Positions 16,331 to 25,130 of a stretch of DNA of 64,000 nt are shown here, piece after piece. The position numbers and the translations under genes are program-made. This DNA is from Bog-473 sp963809825. GTDB taxonomy: Bacteria > Actinomycetota > Acidimicrobiia > Acidimicrobiales > RAAP-2. The notes under the pieces were generated by a model. That model was not told the DNA's origin, ran no database searches, and saw only the letters and a list, made by a program, of their open reading frames with translations. Each line of letters opens with the position of its first letter. Position 1 is the first letter of the stretch. The stretch lies in contig CAWELJ010000006.1 of assembly GCA_963809825.1 (NCBI GenBank), forward strand, positions 190,613-254,612, read 5' to 3'.

Positions 16331-17442
16331 CACGGATACCCTTCCTCACCCCCAGGCTCCCCGACCCCTCAGTGGTGGTTCGGGACTACCGCGAGATTTG
16401 TGAGGCGGGCGTCTTCACCAACAGCGGACCATTCGAGGGTCGTTTCGCTGCGGAGCTGGCGCGTTGGATCGGTCGTGATGTCGAGGTCGCCGTCACGGCC
16501 AATGCAACCATCGGCATTCAACTCGCGTGCAAGACGCTGTTCCACCGTGACCGTCGATTGGTGCCGGTTGCATCGTTCACCGCTGCGGCGGTTCCCCTCG
16601 CTTTGATGTGGAGTGGGTTCGAGCCTGTGCTCATCGACATTGAGCCCACGACCTGGCAGCCCGACCTGCGCATGGCCGAGCGGTTCCTGCAAAGGGAAGT
16701 TGACAACGTGGCCGGGATCCTTCTCACCAGCACGTTTGGCACGGCGAACGCGGCGATCGACGCCTGGGAGACCTTGGCCACGCAGTATCGAGTACCCCTG
16801 GTCATCGACTCGGCGGCGGGCTTTGCATCTGAGTATTCGTGGGGCGAGCCGCTGGGCGCCCGGGGCGATTGTGAGATCTTCTCGTTCCATGCCACCAAGA
16901 CGCTGGCCATCGGTGAGGGCGGGGCAGTGGTATCGCGCGACCACGGGTTCATACGGCAGATCAATCAACTGAAGAACTTCGGATTCGACGACGACCGAAG
17001 AGCTCGGGGGCTCGGTCAGAACGGCAAACTGCCAGAGCTCGCGTCGGCCATGGGGATCCGCCAGCTCGAGGTGTTCAAGGACCGCCTGACCAAACGACAG
17101 GAGGTGCTGCGCTGGTACATCACGGCGTTGGAACCGCTCGGGTGCGCATTCCAATCGGATGGGGTGCTGGGGGTCCCTGCCTTCGTGTCCGTGGCCCTGC
17201 CGTCCCAGCGCCACCGGGAGCAGCTGGGCCTGAAACTCGACGAGGTCGAGGTGGGCTGGCGGGCGTACTTCAATCCTCCGATACACGGTCATCCGGCGTT
17301 TGCCGAACTGCCGAGGGCCGGAGACCTGGCGGTGACCGATGACCTGTGCGGCCGGATCATCTCCCTTCCGCTCGACGACTGGCTCACCCAGGCGGATGTG
17401 GGCCGAATCGCGAATGCCGTGAGGTGCGTCGTTGGCCACTGA
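16327..17442 (+). CDS. DegT/DnrJ/EryC1/StrS family aminotransferase
   Basis: A 371-residue PLP enzyme of the sugar-aminotransferase family. EIFSFHATKTLAIGEGG places the PLP-binding lysine at Lys191. DSAAGF (VIDSAAGFASEY) gives the Asp that holds the pyridine nitrogen. ASFTAAAVPLALMWSG and PVLIDIEP are family blocks. It transfers an amino group from glutamate or glutamine to a keto-sugar nucleotide. ATG 16327 overlaps the formyltransferase stop by 4 nt. With the formyltransferase it would make an N-formylamino sugar, as in dTDP-Qui3NFo pathways. No NDP-sugar dehydratase is in the window, so the keto-sugar must come from elsewhere. Confidence 0.9.
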   Translation: MTRIPFLTPRLPDPSVVVRDYREICEAGVFTNSGPFEGRFAAELARWIGRDVEVAVTANATIGIQLACKTLFHRDRRLVPVASFTAAAVPLALMWSGFEPVLIDIEPTTWQPDLRMAERFLQREVDNVAGILLTSTFGTANAAIDAWETLATQYRVPLVIDSAAGFASEYSWGEPLGARGDCEIFSFHATKTLAIGEGGAVVSRDHGFIRQINQLKNFGFDDDRRARGLGQNGKLPELASAMGIRQLEVFKDRLTKRQEVLRWYITALEPLGCAFQSDGVLGVPAFVSVALPSQRHREQLGLKLDEVEVGWRAYFNPPIHGHPAFAELPRAGDLAVTDDLCGRIISLPLDDWLTQADVGRIANAVRCVVGH

Positions 17443-18487
17443 CGGGGGTCGTCCCCGGCGCGTCCGTATGGCGGTCAGCCAGAAGCTCGAACGGATGGTC
17501 GACAGGTCCGTAGGCCCTCGCACCGAGGCCATACGGGAAGAGCTCGAACGGTTGGTCGATGGGTCCGTCAGCCCTCGAATCGAGGCCCTACGGGAAGAAG
17601 TGGAGCGACTTGCCGCGACGGTGTCGCAGCTCGGGGAGACGCTCTCCGAGCTGCGATCGATGACGGCGGACGCCCACGACGCGGTACGCGGGGAGGCGGT
17701 CCGACTCGATGCCCGGATCACCGACGTGCGACGGATCGCCTCGGCGTCGCTCGACGACCTTCCGCATCTCCGCCGCCAACTGCTCGCCGCACGGAGGACC
17801 GAGGCCTACGAGGAAGCGTTCAGCGACCCGGAGCCACTCATCACGGTGCGCATTCCGACGTATGTACGGAGCAAACTGCTGGTGGAGCGGGCGCTTCCCT
17901 CCATTGTCCGCCAGACCTACCAGAACTTCGAGGTCATCGTGGTCGGCGACGGCTGCACCAACGATGTGGCGGCGCGGATCGAGGACTTCGGAGATCCCCG
18001 GGTGCGGTTCGTCAACCTCCCATACCGGTATCCCTACCCGGAGGATCGGGAGCACCGTTGGTCCGTCGCCGGCGCCCCCGGTGCAAATGTCGGCACGGAA
18101 CTGGCGCGGGGCACCTGGTTGGCGATGCTCGGCGACGACGACGAGTTCGAGCCGCACCACCTGGAGTGCCTCCTGGAGCATGCTCGCTCGACTCGCTCGG
18201 AAATGGTGTACGGCGACCTCCTCGTGCGCCATCGTCCCCCCGAGGCGGACGAAGTCCTGTCCCGCTACCCGCCGGAGCACGGGTGGTTCAACTTCCAGGG
18301 GGCGATCTTCATGGCGGCGCTCGGCTTCTACGAGTTCAGTACCACGTCGTGGCTCCTCGATGAGCCCTCGGACTGGAACCTCTGTCGGCGCATGCTCGAG
18401 TCAGGCGTGCGCATCGGCCACGTCGACCGCGTGGTCACCGTCTGTTTCCCGTCGCACTACTGGGAGCCCGAGACGCGAGGACTGTGA
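17432..18487 (+). CDS. GT2 family glycosyltransferase with N-terminal coiled coil
   Basis: A 351-residue protein. TTG 17432 follows GAGGTG at 5 nt and overlaps the aminotransferase stop; ATG 17468 is the alternative. Residues about 15-95 are heptad-like coiled coil with an internal near-repeat (LERMVDRSVGPRTEAIREE and LERLVDGSVSPRIEALREE). A GT-A domain follows: ITVRIPTYVRSKLLVERALP, QTYQNFEVIVVGDGCTND, and the metal-binding DDD in LAMLGDDDEFEPHH. It transfers a nucleotide sugar, probably the sugar made by the two genes before it, onto a surface glycan. The coiled coil suggests oligomerisation or partner docking. Confidence 0.85.
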   Translation: MATDGGRPRRVRMAVSQKLERMVDRSVGPRTEAIREELERLVDGSVSPRIEALREEVERLAATVSQLGETLSELRSMTADAHDAVRGEAVRLDARITDVRRIASASLDDLPHLRRQLLAARRTEAYEEAFSDPEPLITVRIPTYVRSKLLVERALPSIVRQTYQNFEVIVVGDGCTNDVAARIEDFGDPRVRFVNLPYRYPYPEDREHRWSVAGAPGANVGTELARGTWLAMLGDDDEFEPHHLECLLEHARSTRSEMVYGDLLVRHRPPEADEVLSRYPPEHGWFNFQGAIFMAALGFYEFSTTSWLLDEPSDWNLCRRMLESGVRIGHVDRVVTVCFPSHYWEPETRGL

Positions 18488-18547
18488 GGGGTACCGCTGC
18501 CGGGACGCACCGCACCGGAGACACGATGCAGGTCGTACAGAATTTGG

Positions 18548-18621
18548 TGGAGGCGATGGGACTTGAACCCACGAACCTCTTGACTGCCAGTCAAGCGCTC
18601 TACCAGCTGAGCTACGCCCCC
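18548..18621 (-). tRNA. tRNA-Ala (anticodon GGC)
   Basis: Minus-strand cloverleaf: acceptor GGGGGCG pairs with CGCCTCC and includes the G3-U70 pair that identifies alanine tRNA. The anticodon stem is CTTGA/TCAAG around loop CTGGCAG, anticodon GGC. The T-arm is GTGGGTTCAAGTCCCAT. CCA follows at 18545-18547. TAGCGT (minus, 18636-18641) upstream is a likely -10. Confidence 0.97.
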
Positions 18622-18635
18622 AGTGGCGGAGGTCA

Positions 18636-18641
18636 ACGCTA
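18636..18641 (-). promoter_or_regulatory. TAGCGT -10 element of tRNA-Ala
   Basis: On the minus strand TAGCGT lies 14 nt before the mature tRNA 5' end. The same hexamer precedes the divergent genes at 24322 and 24417 and the maturase gene. Confidence 0.5.
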
Positions 18642-18788
18642 GCAGTCGGGAACGACCGCCCCGGCTCGGCGGAGGTCCGGAACGCAGCGAACGGACCCAT
18701 CGGATACGACCGAAACGCGCGCCCCGTGGGCCCGGCACTCCCGCCCACGCTGATCAGGACGTTCCAGGCCGTCGCCTACCCTGGTGGC

Positions 18789-21293
18789 ATGGCACGCGCC
18801 TATGACGTGAACGCGGTGGAGCTCAAGTGGCAACGCCACTGGGCCGAGGACGGCACGTACGAGATCGACAACGACGACCCCCGCGAGAAGTTCTACGCGC
18901 TGTGCATGTACCCCTACCCCTCGGGCCCCGCCCACCAGGGGCACGTGCGCAACTACACCTTTGGTGACCTGGTCGTTCGCTACCAGACGATGCTCGGAAA
19001 GGGCGTCCTCAGCCCCATCGGCTTCGATTCCTTCGGCCTGCCGGCCGAGAACGCCGCCATCAAGACGGGCACGCACCCGAGGATCTTCACCGACGCCCGG
19101 ATCGCCGAGCTCAAGGCGTCGCTGACCCGGCTCGGTGCCGTCTACGACTGGCGGCGGGAGGTGCACAGCCACGATCCCGGCTACATCAAGTGGACCCAAC
19201 TGATCTTCCTGCGGCTCTGGGAGGCCGGTCTGGCCTACCGCGCCAAGGCGCCGGTGAACTGGTGCCCGGGGTGCCAGACGGTGCTGGCCAACGAGCAGGT
19301 GCTGCCCGACGGCACCTGTGAGCGCTCGGGTGATCTCGTGGTCAAACGCGATCTCGAGCAGTGGTTCTTCCGGATCACCCGGTACGCCGACGAGCTCCTC
19401 TACGCCCTCGACGACCTCGAGTGGCCCGAACGGGCCAAGGTCATGCAGCGCAACTGGATCGGGCGCTCCGAAGGGGCAGAGTTCGACCTCTCGGTCGAGG
19501 GCCGTCCGGACCTCGGCCTGCGCGTCTTCACCACGCGCCCCGACACCAGCTTCGGCATGACCTATGCCGTCATGGCGCCCGAGCACCCCCTCGTCGACGA
19601 GCTCACCACCGCGGACCGGCGTGACGAGGTCGAGGCATTGCGCCGCCGGGCCGCGGCGGAGACCGAGATCGAGCGCATGTCCGAGGGCGACCCCTCCAGC
19701 CTCGACAAGCGCGGCGCCTTCACCGGCAGCAACGTGATCAACCCCTTCACCAACCGCGCCGTCCCCGTCTACGTGGCCGACTACGTCCTCATGGGGTACG
19801 GGACCGGGGCGATCATGGCGGTGCCGGCGGAGGACGAGCGGGACTGGGCGTTCGCGACGCTCCACGGGTTGCCCATCGTGCGCACGGTTCAACCCCCCGA
19901 CGATTGGGAGGCCGACGGCGGCGGGGCCTATACCGGCGACGGCGCCAAAATCAACAGCGACTTCCTCGACGGCCTCGACATCGCGACCGCCAAGGCCCGC
20001 GCCATCGACTGGCTCGAGGAGCGCGACATCGGGGAGCGCAAGGTCAACTACCGCCTGCGTGACTGGCTCGTGTCACGCCAGCGGTTCTGGGGCTGCCCGA
20101 TCCCGGCGGTCTACTGCGAGGCCCACGGCGTGGTCCCCGTACCAGAGGACGAGCTGCCCGTCGTGGCGCCCGACGACGTGGAGTTCCTCCCCACGGGGCA
20201 GTCGCCCCTGGCGCTCCACGAGGGCTTCTTGCACACGGCCTGCCCCATCTGTGGCGGGCCTGCCCGGCGCGAGACCGACACGATGGACACCTTCGTCGAC
20301 TCGTCGTGGTACTTCCTCCGCTTCTGCGACCCGTGGAGCACCGAGCGCCCCTTCGACCCGGCAGCGGCCCGGCATTTCATGCCCGTCGACCAGTACATCG
20401 GCGGCATCGAGCACGCCATCCTCCATCTCCTCTACGCGCGCTTCTTCACCCGTGCCCTGATTGAGGTGGGCCTGGCGCCCGGTATCGGTCCGGAGCCCTT
20501 CAAGCACTACCTCGCCCAAGGCATGATCCGCATGGACGGCACCAAGATGTCCAAGTCCAAGGGCAACCTCATCGCGCCGGAGCACTATTTCGAGACGGTG
20601 GGGGCCGACGCCCTGCGGCTTTTCCACCTCTTCGTCGGCCCGCCGTTCGACGACATGGACTGGTCGGACCAGACCGAGCAGGTCATTGAGGGCTGCGGGC
20701 GGTACCTGGACCGTCTCTGGCGCACCGCGACCACCGACGCGCCCCTGCGCACCGGCGAGCTCTCGGAAGCGGACCGCACCATGCGCCGTGCGGTGCACCG
20801 CACCATCGACGACGTGACCCGGGACCTCGAGCGCTGGTCCTACAACACGGCGGTGGCCCACTTGATGGAGCTGCTCAACGCGCTGCAGCGCTACGGCCGC
20901 GACGGGGGAGCCGACCGCGACGGCAACGGCACCGGACCGGGCGCCCACGCCGAAGTGTGGAACGAGGCGCTCGATGCCCTCCTTCGCCTCCTCGCTCCGC
21001 TGACCCCCCACGTGGCAGCCGAGCTCTGGGAGCACCGGCATCCGGGGGAGCCCTCCGTGCACCTGCAGTCGTGGCCTACGGCCGACCCGGAGCTCGTCCG
21101 CCAGGACACGGTGACCATGGTGATTCAGGTCAACGGCAAGGTGCGCGACCGCGTCGACGTGGACGCCGGCATCTCGGAGTCCGACGCCCGGGACATCGCG
21201 CTCGCGTCGGCCAAGGTGACCGAGGCGCTGAAGGGAGCGACGCCGACCCGGGTCGTGTCCCGCCCGCCCCGTCTGGTCAACGTCGTCGTCTGA
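18789..21293 (+). CDS. leuS: Leucyl-tRNA synthetase
   Basis: An 834-residue class I synthetase. The HIGH-box equivalent is PAHQGHVRNY (His49, His52). A zinc-like cysteine pair sits in NWCPGCQTVLANEQV. The CP1 editing domain holds FTTRPDTSFGMTY and GTGAIMAVPAEDERD, the hydrolytic Asp-containing site. The KMSKS loop is at 586-590. A C-terminal VIQVNGKVRDRV fits LeuRS. ATG 18789 is 6 nt after TACCCT (18777-18782), so a leaderless mRNA is likely. It charges tRNA-Leu. It lies divergently from tRNA-Ala and converges with the LLM gene. Confidence 0.98.
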   Translation: MARAYDVNAVELKWQRHWAEDGTYEIDNDDPREKFYALCMYPYPSGPAHQGHVRNYTFGDLVVRYQTMLGKGVLSPIGFDSFGLPAENAAIKTGTHPRIFTDARIAELKASLTRLGAVYDWRREVHSHDPGYIKWTQLIFLRLWEAGLAYRAKAPVNWCPGCQTVLANEQVLPDGTCERSGDLVVKRDLEQWFFRITRYADELLYALDDLEWPERAKVMQRNWIGRSEGAEFDLSVEGRPDLGLRVFTTRPDTSFGMTYAVMAPEHPLVDELTTADRRDEVEALRRRAAAETEIERMSEGDPSSLDKRGAFTGSNVINPFTNRAVPVYVADYVLMGYGTGAIMAVPAEDERDWAFATLHGLPIVRTVQPPDDWEADGGGAYTGDGAKINSDFLDGLDIATAKARAIDWLEERDIGERKVNYRLRDWLVSRQRFWGCPIPAVYCEAHGVVPVPEDELPVVAPDDVEFLPTGQSPLALHEGFLHTACPICGGPARRETDTMDTFVDSSWYFLRFCDPWSTERPFDPAAARHFMPVDQYIGGIEHAILHLLYARFFTRALIEVGLAPGIGPEPFKHYLAQGMIRMDGTKMSKSKGNLIAPEHYFETVGADALRLFHLFVGPPFDDMDWSDQTEQVIEGCGRYLDRLWRTATTDAPLRTGELSEADRTMRRAVHRTIDDVTRDLERWSYNTAVAHLMELLNALQRYGRDGGADRDGNGTGPGAHAEVWNEALDALLRLLAPLTPHVAAELWEHRHPGEPSVHLQSWPTADPELVRQDTVTMVIQVNGKVRDRVDVDAGISESDARDIALASAKVTEALKGATPTRVVSRPPRLVNVVV

Positions 21294-21353
21294 CCGGCGC
21301 CACCGACGGAGCCGAGCCGGTCCCGGCCGAGCCGACCTGATCCCGACCTGGCC

Positions 21354-22361
21354 TCAGTCGTGGAACCCGGCGAGCACGCCCTTCCACAGCTCGGGGTCGA
21401 CCTTGTACGGCGCGTAGAAGCTGAAGCGGTCGACCAGGTCCCCGAAGCGGTGGCGCACCTGCGTGGCCACCTGGTCGAGCGGGCAGACCACGGCGAAGGC
21501 GTCCACCACGTCGTCGCCGATCAGCTCGCCCATCTTCACCCACTCGCCCCGCTTGGACAGCGCGTTGAGCTCGGGCTGGAGGTCGCCCCACCCGTGCAGC
21601 TCGAGCACGGGACGATAGGCGGGCGTCGACCCGTAGAAGGCGATCTGCTCGCGCACGCCCTTGTACGCCGCCTGGAAGCTCTCGTCGTCGGTCCCGGTGA
21701 CCACGAAGCCGGGGTACGACACGGTCAGGTCGGCGCGGGTCTTGCCCGCCTTGGCCGCGCCCCGCTCGAGCGCGGGCAGGCTCACCTCGCGCAGGTAGCG
21801 CTCGGTCGAGAAGCCGTGGACGAGGAACCCGTCGGCGACCTCACCCGCCACCTCGGTCATGTGCTCGCCCACGCCGGCCAGGAGGATCTTGGGGTTGCCG
21901 TAGGGATTCTTGCCCGGGTCGAAGAACGGCGTCATCAGCGTGTGCGTGTAGAACTCGCCGCGGAAGGCGAGCGGCTCGCCCGTCTCCCACGACCTCCAGA
22001 TGGCCCGGATGGCCAGGATCATCTCGCGCATGCGCGGCGCCGGGTGCGACCACGGCATGGAGAAGCGCTTGGTGATGTGCGGCTTGATCTGGCTGCCCAG
22101 CCCCATCATGAAGCGGCCCTTGGTCAGCAGCTGCAGGTCGTTGGCCAGCACGGCGAGGGTCATCGGGTTGCGGGCGAAGGCGACCGCGATCCCCGTGCCG
22201 AATTCCAGCGTCTCCGTGGCGGCGGCCCCCACCGCGATCGGCAGGAAGGGGTCGTGCCCCGTCTCTGCCGACCACACGCCGTCGTAGCCGTCCGCCTCCG
22301 CCTTGGCTGCCTGCCTCGCGATCTTGTCCACGTCGAACCCGAGGCCCCCGTCGATCTTCAT
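21354..22361 (-). CDS. F420-dependent LLM class oxidoreductase (TIGR03617-like)
   Basis: A 335-residue luciferase-like monooxygenase-fold protein. The N-terminal AAKAEADGYDGVWSAETGHDPFLP is the family start. ETLEFGTGIAVAFARNP and TKGRFMMGLGSQIKPHITKRF carry the cofactor-binding strand-loop segments. GVGEHMTEVAGEVADGFLVH is the late LLM motif. This subgroup in actinobacteria uses coenzyme F420 rather than FMN, which is inferred from the relatives. Substrate unknown. It is the last gene of a minus-strand operon with the phosphotransferase and PAC2 genes; 26 bp separates it from PAC2. Confidence 0.88.
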   Translation of the reverse strand: MKIDGGLGFDVDKIARQAAKAEADGYDGVWSAETGHDPFLPIAVGAAATETLEFGTGIAVAFARNPMTLAVLANDLQLLTKGRFMMGLGSQIKPHITKRFSMPWSHPAPRMREMILAIRAIWRSWETGEPLAFRGEFYTHTLMTPFFDPGKNPYGNPKILLAGVGEHMTEVAGEVADGFLVHGFSTERYLREVSLPALERGAAKAGKTRADLTVSYPGFVVTGTDDESFQAAYKGVREQIAFYGSTPAYRPVLELHGWGDLQPELNALSKRGEWVKMGELIGDDVVDAFAVVCPLDQVATQVRHRFGDLVDRFSFYAPYKVDPELWKGVLAGFHD

Positions 22362-22387
22362 TGACCGTGTCCCTTCTGTCTCACCGG

Positions 22388-23281
22388 CTACTGCTCCTCG
22401 CCGCGCAGGAAGCGCTCGAGCTCGGCGGCGATCTCCTCGCCCGACGGCACCGCGTCGACACCCATCGCGTTGCCCTCCGAGGCGTCGATGCTCTCCTCGA
22501 GCTTGCGCACCATCGCCTGGTGCTCGTCGTTGTCGGAGATCAACTGGTCGACCTGGCGCCGCGAGCTGTCCGCCGCCCGCCGCAGCGCCGAGGAGTCCAG
22601 CGACAGGCCCGCCACGCTGGCCAGGCCTTCGATCAGGACGGCGCTGGCCTCGGGGAACGGCATGCCCGCCACGTAGTGCGGGACCCGGGCCCACAGGCTC
22701 ACCACCGGTGTGCCCTCGGCGCCGAAGGCCAGCTCGAGCGCCGAGCTGACCCCGGCCGGCACCTCGAGCTCGCCCTGCACGATGCCCACCTGCTCAATGA
22801 GGTGGGACGAGGCCGAAGGCGCCGTGGCCGCCAGCTTGACCGGGCGGGTGTGCGGCGCCGGCGCGGGGAACGCGCCGAGGCCGACCACCATGCGGACCCG
22901 CCAGGCCCGGGCCAGCCCGACGACGGCGTCGGTGAACGCGCGCCAGTGGAAGTCGGGCTCGGGACCGACGAGGAAGAGCATGTCGCGGCCCGACTCGTCC
23001 TCACCCTTGCGCACCACGGTGCGCGGCCACGTCAGCTCCGTCGTGACGCCGTTTACGATGCGCGCCACGGGACGCCGGGCCCGCTGGTCCAAGAAGTGTT
23101 CGCCGTTGAAGGTGACGAGCGTTTCCGTGTGGCCCTGCCCGAGCAGCGCCGCGATCGCCGTCGTGGCGCCGAGGCCGGCATCGACCCATCCCTCGAGCGA
23201 GATGACGAGCACCGGCTCGCGCAGCACCGGCTCCTGGTGGACCTCGAAGATCTCGGTCAGCCCGTTGCCCTCGGGGCTCAC
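22388..23281 (-). CDS. PAC2 family (proteasome-assembly-chaperone-like) protein
   Basis: A 297-residue protein starting at GTG 23281, within a GTGA overlap with the phosphotransferase stop. The N-terminal EPVLVISLEGWVDAGLGATTAI and later VRMVVGLGAFPAPAPHTRPV match the PAC2 fold. The mid region DMLFLVGPEPDFHWRAF is another family block. The C-terminal 60 residues are acidic and coiled (RRQVDQLISDNDEHQAMVRK). Actinobacterial PAC2 proteins are of uncertain role; in archaea and eukaryotes relatives help assemble the proteasome. No proteasome gene is visible here. Confidence 0.85.
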   Translation of the reverse strand: MSPEGNGLTEIFEVHQEPVLREPVLVISLEGWVDAGLGATTAIAALLGQGHTETLVTFNGEHFLDQRARRPVARIVNGVTTELTWPRTVVRKGEDESGRDMLFLVGPEPDFHWRAFTDAVVGLARAWRVRMVVGLGAFPAPAPHTRPVKLAATAPSASSHLIEQVGIVQGELEVPAGVSSALELAFGAEGTPVVSLWARVPHYVAGMPFPEASAVLIEGLASVAGLSLDSSALRRAADSSRRQVDQLISDNDEHQAMVRKLEESIDASEGNAMGVDAVPSGEEIAAELERFLRGEEQ

Positions 23282-24322
23282 GGCGCCGACTCCAGTGCCT
23301 CGGCGGCCATCTCGAAGAGCCGTCGCACCTGTGCCGGATAGCCGTCCACGCTGCCCTGGTCGCCGGCGCCGGCCCCGGCGACGTAGCGGGCGTAGACGCC
23401 CTGCAGGATGCAGGCGAGCTTCCAGTAGCCGAACGCCGTGTAGTACCCCACCCCCGAGATGTCGAGGTCCGACACCGAGCCGTAGCGCTCCAGGATCTCG
23501 GCGCGGGTCGAGAACCCCGGCGCCGTCGTGGGGGAGAGCCCCAGCACGGCCATGGCGTCGGTGGGGTCGGCCCAGTAGACCATCAGCAACCCGAGGTCGG
23601 CCAGGGGATCCCCCAGGGTGCAGATCTCCCAGTCGAGGATGGCCCGGACGCTCCCGTCGTCCGGCGAGCACCACGTTGTCCATGCGGTAGTCGCCGTGCA
23701 CGACCGACGTCCGCTGTTGCTTGGGGATGCGCCGGGCCAGCTCGTCGCTCACGCGCTCGACGAGCCCGCCGTGGTCGACTCCTTCGACCTGCATCTGGTC
23801 GTACTGCCCGCGCCACCGCTTGAGCTGGCGCTCGATGTACCCCTCGTGCCGCGCCAGGTCCCCGAGCCCCACCGCGTCGGGGTCGACGTCGTGCAGCGCG
23901 GCCAGCGTGTCGGCCATGTGGTCCCCGACGGCGCGTCGGGTCGCCACGTCGAACGCCGCCTCCGCCTCGGGCGCGCTGCGCAGGATGTGGCCCTCGACGA
24001 ACTCCATCACGTAGAAGGGGCGCTCGTTGACGGCCTCGTCGGTGCAGAGGCCCACCGTGACGGGGACCGGGATGCCGGCGGGGCCGAGCGAGTGGATGAG
24101 GCGGTACTCGCGTGACATGTCGTGCGCCGTGGGCAGCACGTGGTGCAGCGGCGGCCGGCGCAGGGCCCAGGCCCTCCCCTCGGCGTCCTCGACCCGGAAG
24201 GTGAGGTTGGACCGCCCGCCTGCGATGAGGGTGAACGTCAACGGGGTGGCGACCTCGGGCAGCTGGGCGACCATCCATTCGGTGACCTCGCCCTCGTTGA
24301 TCCCGTCCGGCGCCGGTGACAT
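23278..24322 (-). pseudogene. Aminoglycoside-phosphotransferase-like (ACAD10-type) protein with one frameshift
   Basis: The N-terminal frame from ATG 24322 has GGRSNLTFRVEDAEG (nucleotide loop), YVMEFVEGHIL and the catalytic loop VVHGDYRMDNVVLAG. The C-terminal frame ending at 23278 continues with an ILDWEICTLGDPLADLG block and a helical tail. The two halves read through if one base is added in the CCGG run at about 23661-23664; as given, the reading frame breaks between the catalytic loop and the DWE motif. The full product would be about 347 residues, the family length. Such proteins phosphorylate small molecules, and ACAD10-like ones act with acyl-CoA substrates. TAGCGT at 24331-24336 is 8 nt from the start. 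Confidence 0.75.
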
Positions 24323-24416
24323 GGGAACCGACGCTAATCGGTGCCGCGCGGCCCAGACAGGCGCTAGGCGCCCGACTGTGCCCTTCTGGGTGGAGGAACC
24401 ATTAGCGTCTGTGCCG
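24323..24416. promoter_or_regulatory. Divergent promoter region with two TAGCGT boxes
   Basis: TAGCGT on the minus strand (24331-24336) is 8 nt before ATG 24322, and TAGCGT on the plus strand (24403-24408) is 8 nt before ATG 24417. The same -10-like hexamer thus serves both directions, and both mRNAs may lack leaders. Confidence 0.5.
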
Positions 24417-25130
24417 ATGGACGTCACCGACCAGACATTCCAGGCCGACGTGCTGGAACGCAGCGCGACGGTGCCCGTCGTCGTCGACCTGTGGGCCCCG
24501 TGGTGCGGCCCCTGCACGACCCTGGGCCCGATGCTCGAGAAGGCCGTGGCGGACACCGGCGGGGCGGTGGAGCTGGTCAAGGTGAACGTCGACGAGAACC
24601 CCATGATCTCCGGGGCGTTCCAGGTGCAGTCCATCCCCGCCGTCTTCGCCCTCCGCAACGGCCAGGTGGTCGACCAGTTCATCGGCGCGCTGCCCGAGGC
24701 GCAGGTGAGCGCTTTCGTGCAACGCCTGGCGCCCGCGCCGAGCGAAGCCGACAACCTCGTTGCCGCCGGCGACGAGGCCTCGTTGCGCCAGGCCCTCGAG
24801 CTCGAACCGGACCACCAGGCGGCCACCGAGGCGCTCGCCCGGCTGCTGATCGACCGCGGGGAGGCCGCAGAGGCGCTGGCGTTGCTCGCCCGTCTGCCCG
24901 AGACCGAGATCGGCCGGGCCCTGGCGGCGGAGGCCAGGCTGCTCGAGGCCGGCGTCGACCTCTCGCGGTCGGGCCTCGATGAGATCGAGGCCAAGCTCGA
25001 CGCGTTGCTCGACAAGGTGCGGGACGACGACGAGGCCCGCCAGGAGTTCCTGGATCTCCTCGAGGCGATGGGCGCCGACAATCCCCGTACCAACGAGTAC
25101 CGGCGGGCCCTCGCAGCGCGACTGTTCTGA
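24417..25130 (+). CDS. Thioredoxin-domain protein with C-terminal TPR-like repeats (CnoX/YbbN-like)
   Basis: A 237-residue protein. The thioredoxin domain covers 1-105 with redox site WCGPC (Cys30, Cys33) and cis-proline in VQSIPAVFALRNG. Residues 110-237 are helical repeats (ASLRQALELEPDHQAATEAL, LIDRGEAAEALALLARL). This combination matches CnoX/YbbN co-chaperones that guard proteins under oxidative stress. It is cytoplasmic. It overlaps the FolP2-like gene (TGATG) and starts the three-gene unit with folP-like and holA. The TAGCGT box 8 nt upstream suggests a leaderless mRNA. Confidence 0.88.
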   Translation: MDVTDQTFQADVLERSATVPVVVDLWAPWCGPCTTLGPMLEKAVADTGGAVELVKVNVDENPMISGAFQVQSIPAVFALRNGQVVDQFIGALPEAQVSAFVQRLAPAPSEADNLVAAGDEASLRQALELEPDHQAATEALARLLIDRGEAAEALALLARLPETEIGRALAAEARLLEAGVDLSRSGLDEIEAKLDALLDKVRDDDEARQEFLDLLEAMGADNPRTNEYRRALAARLF

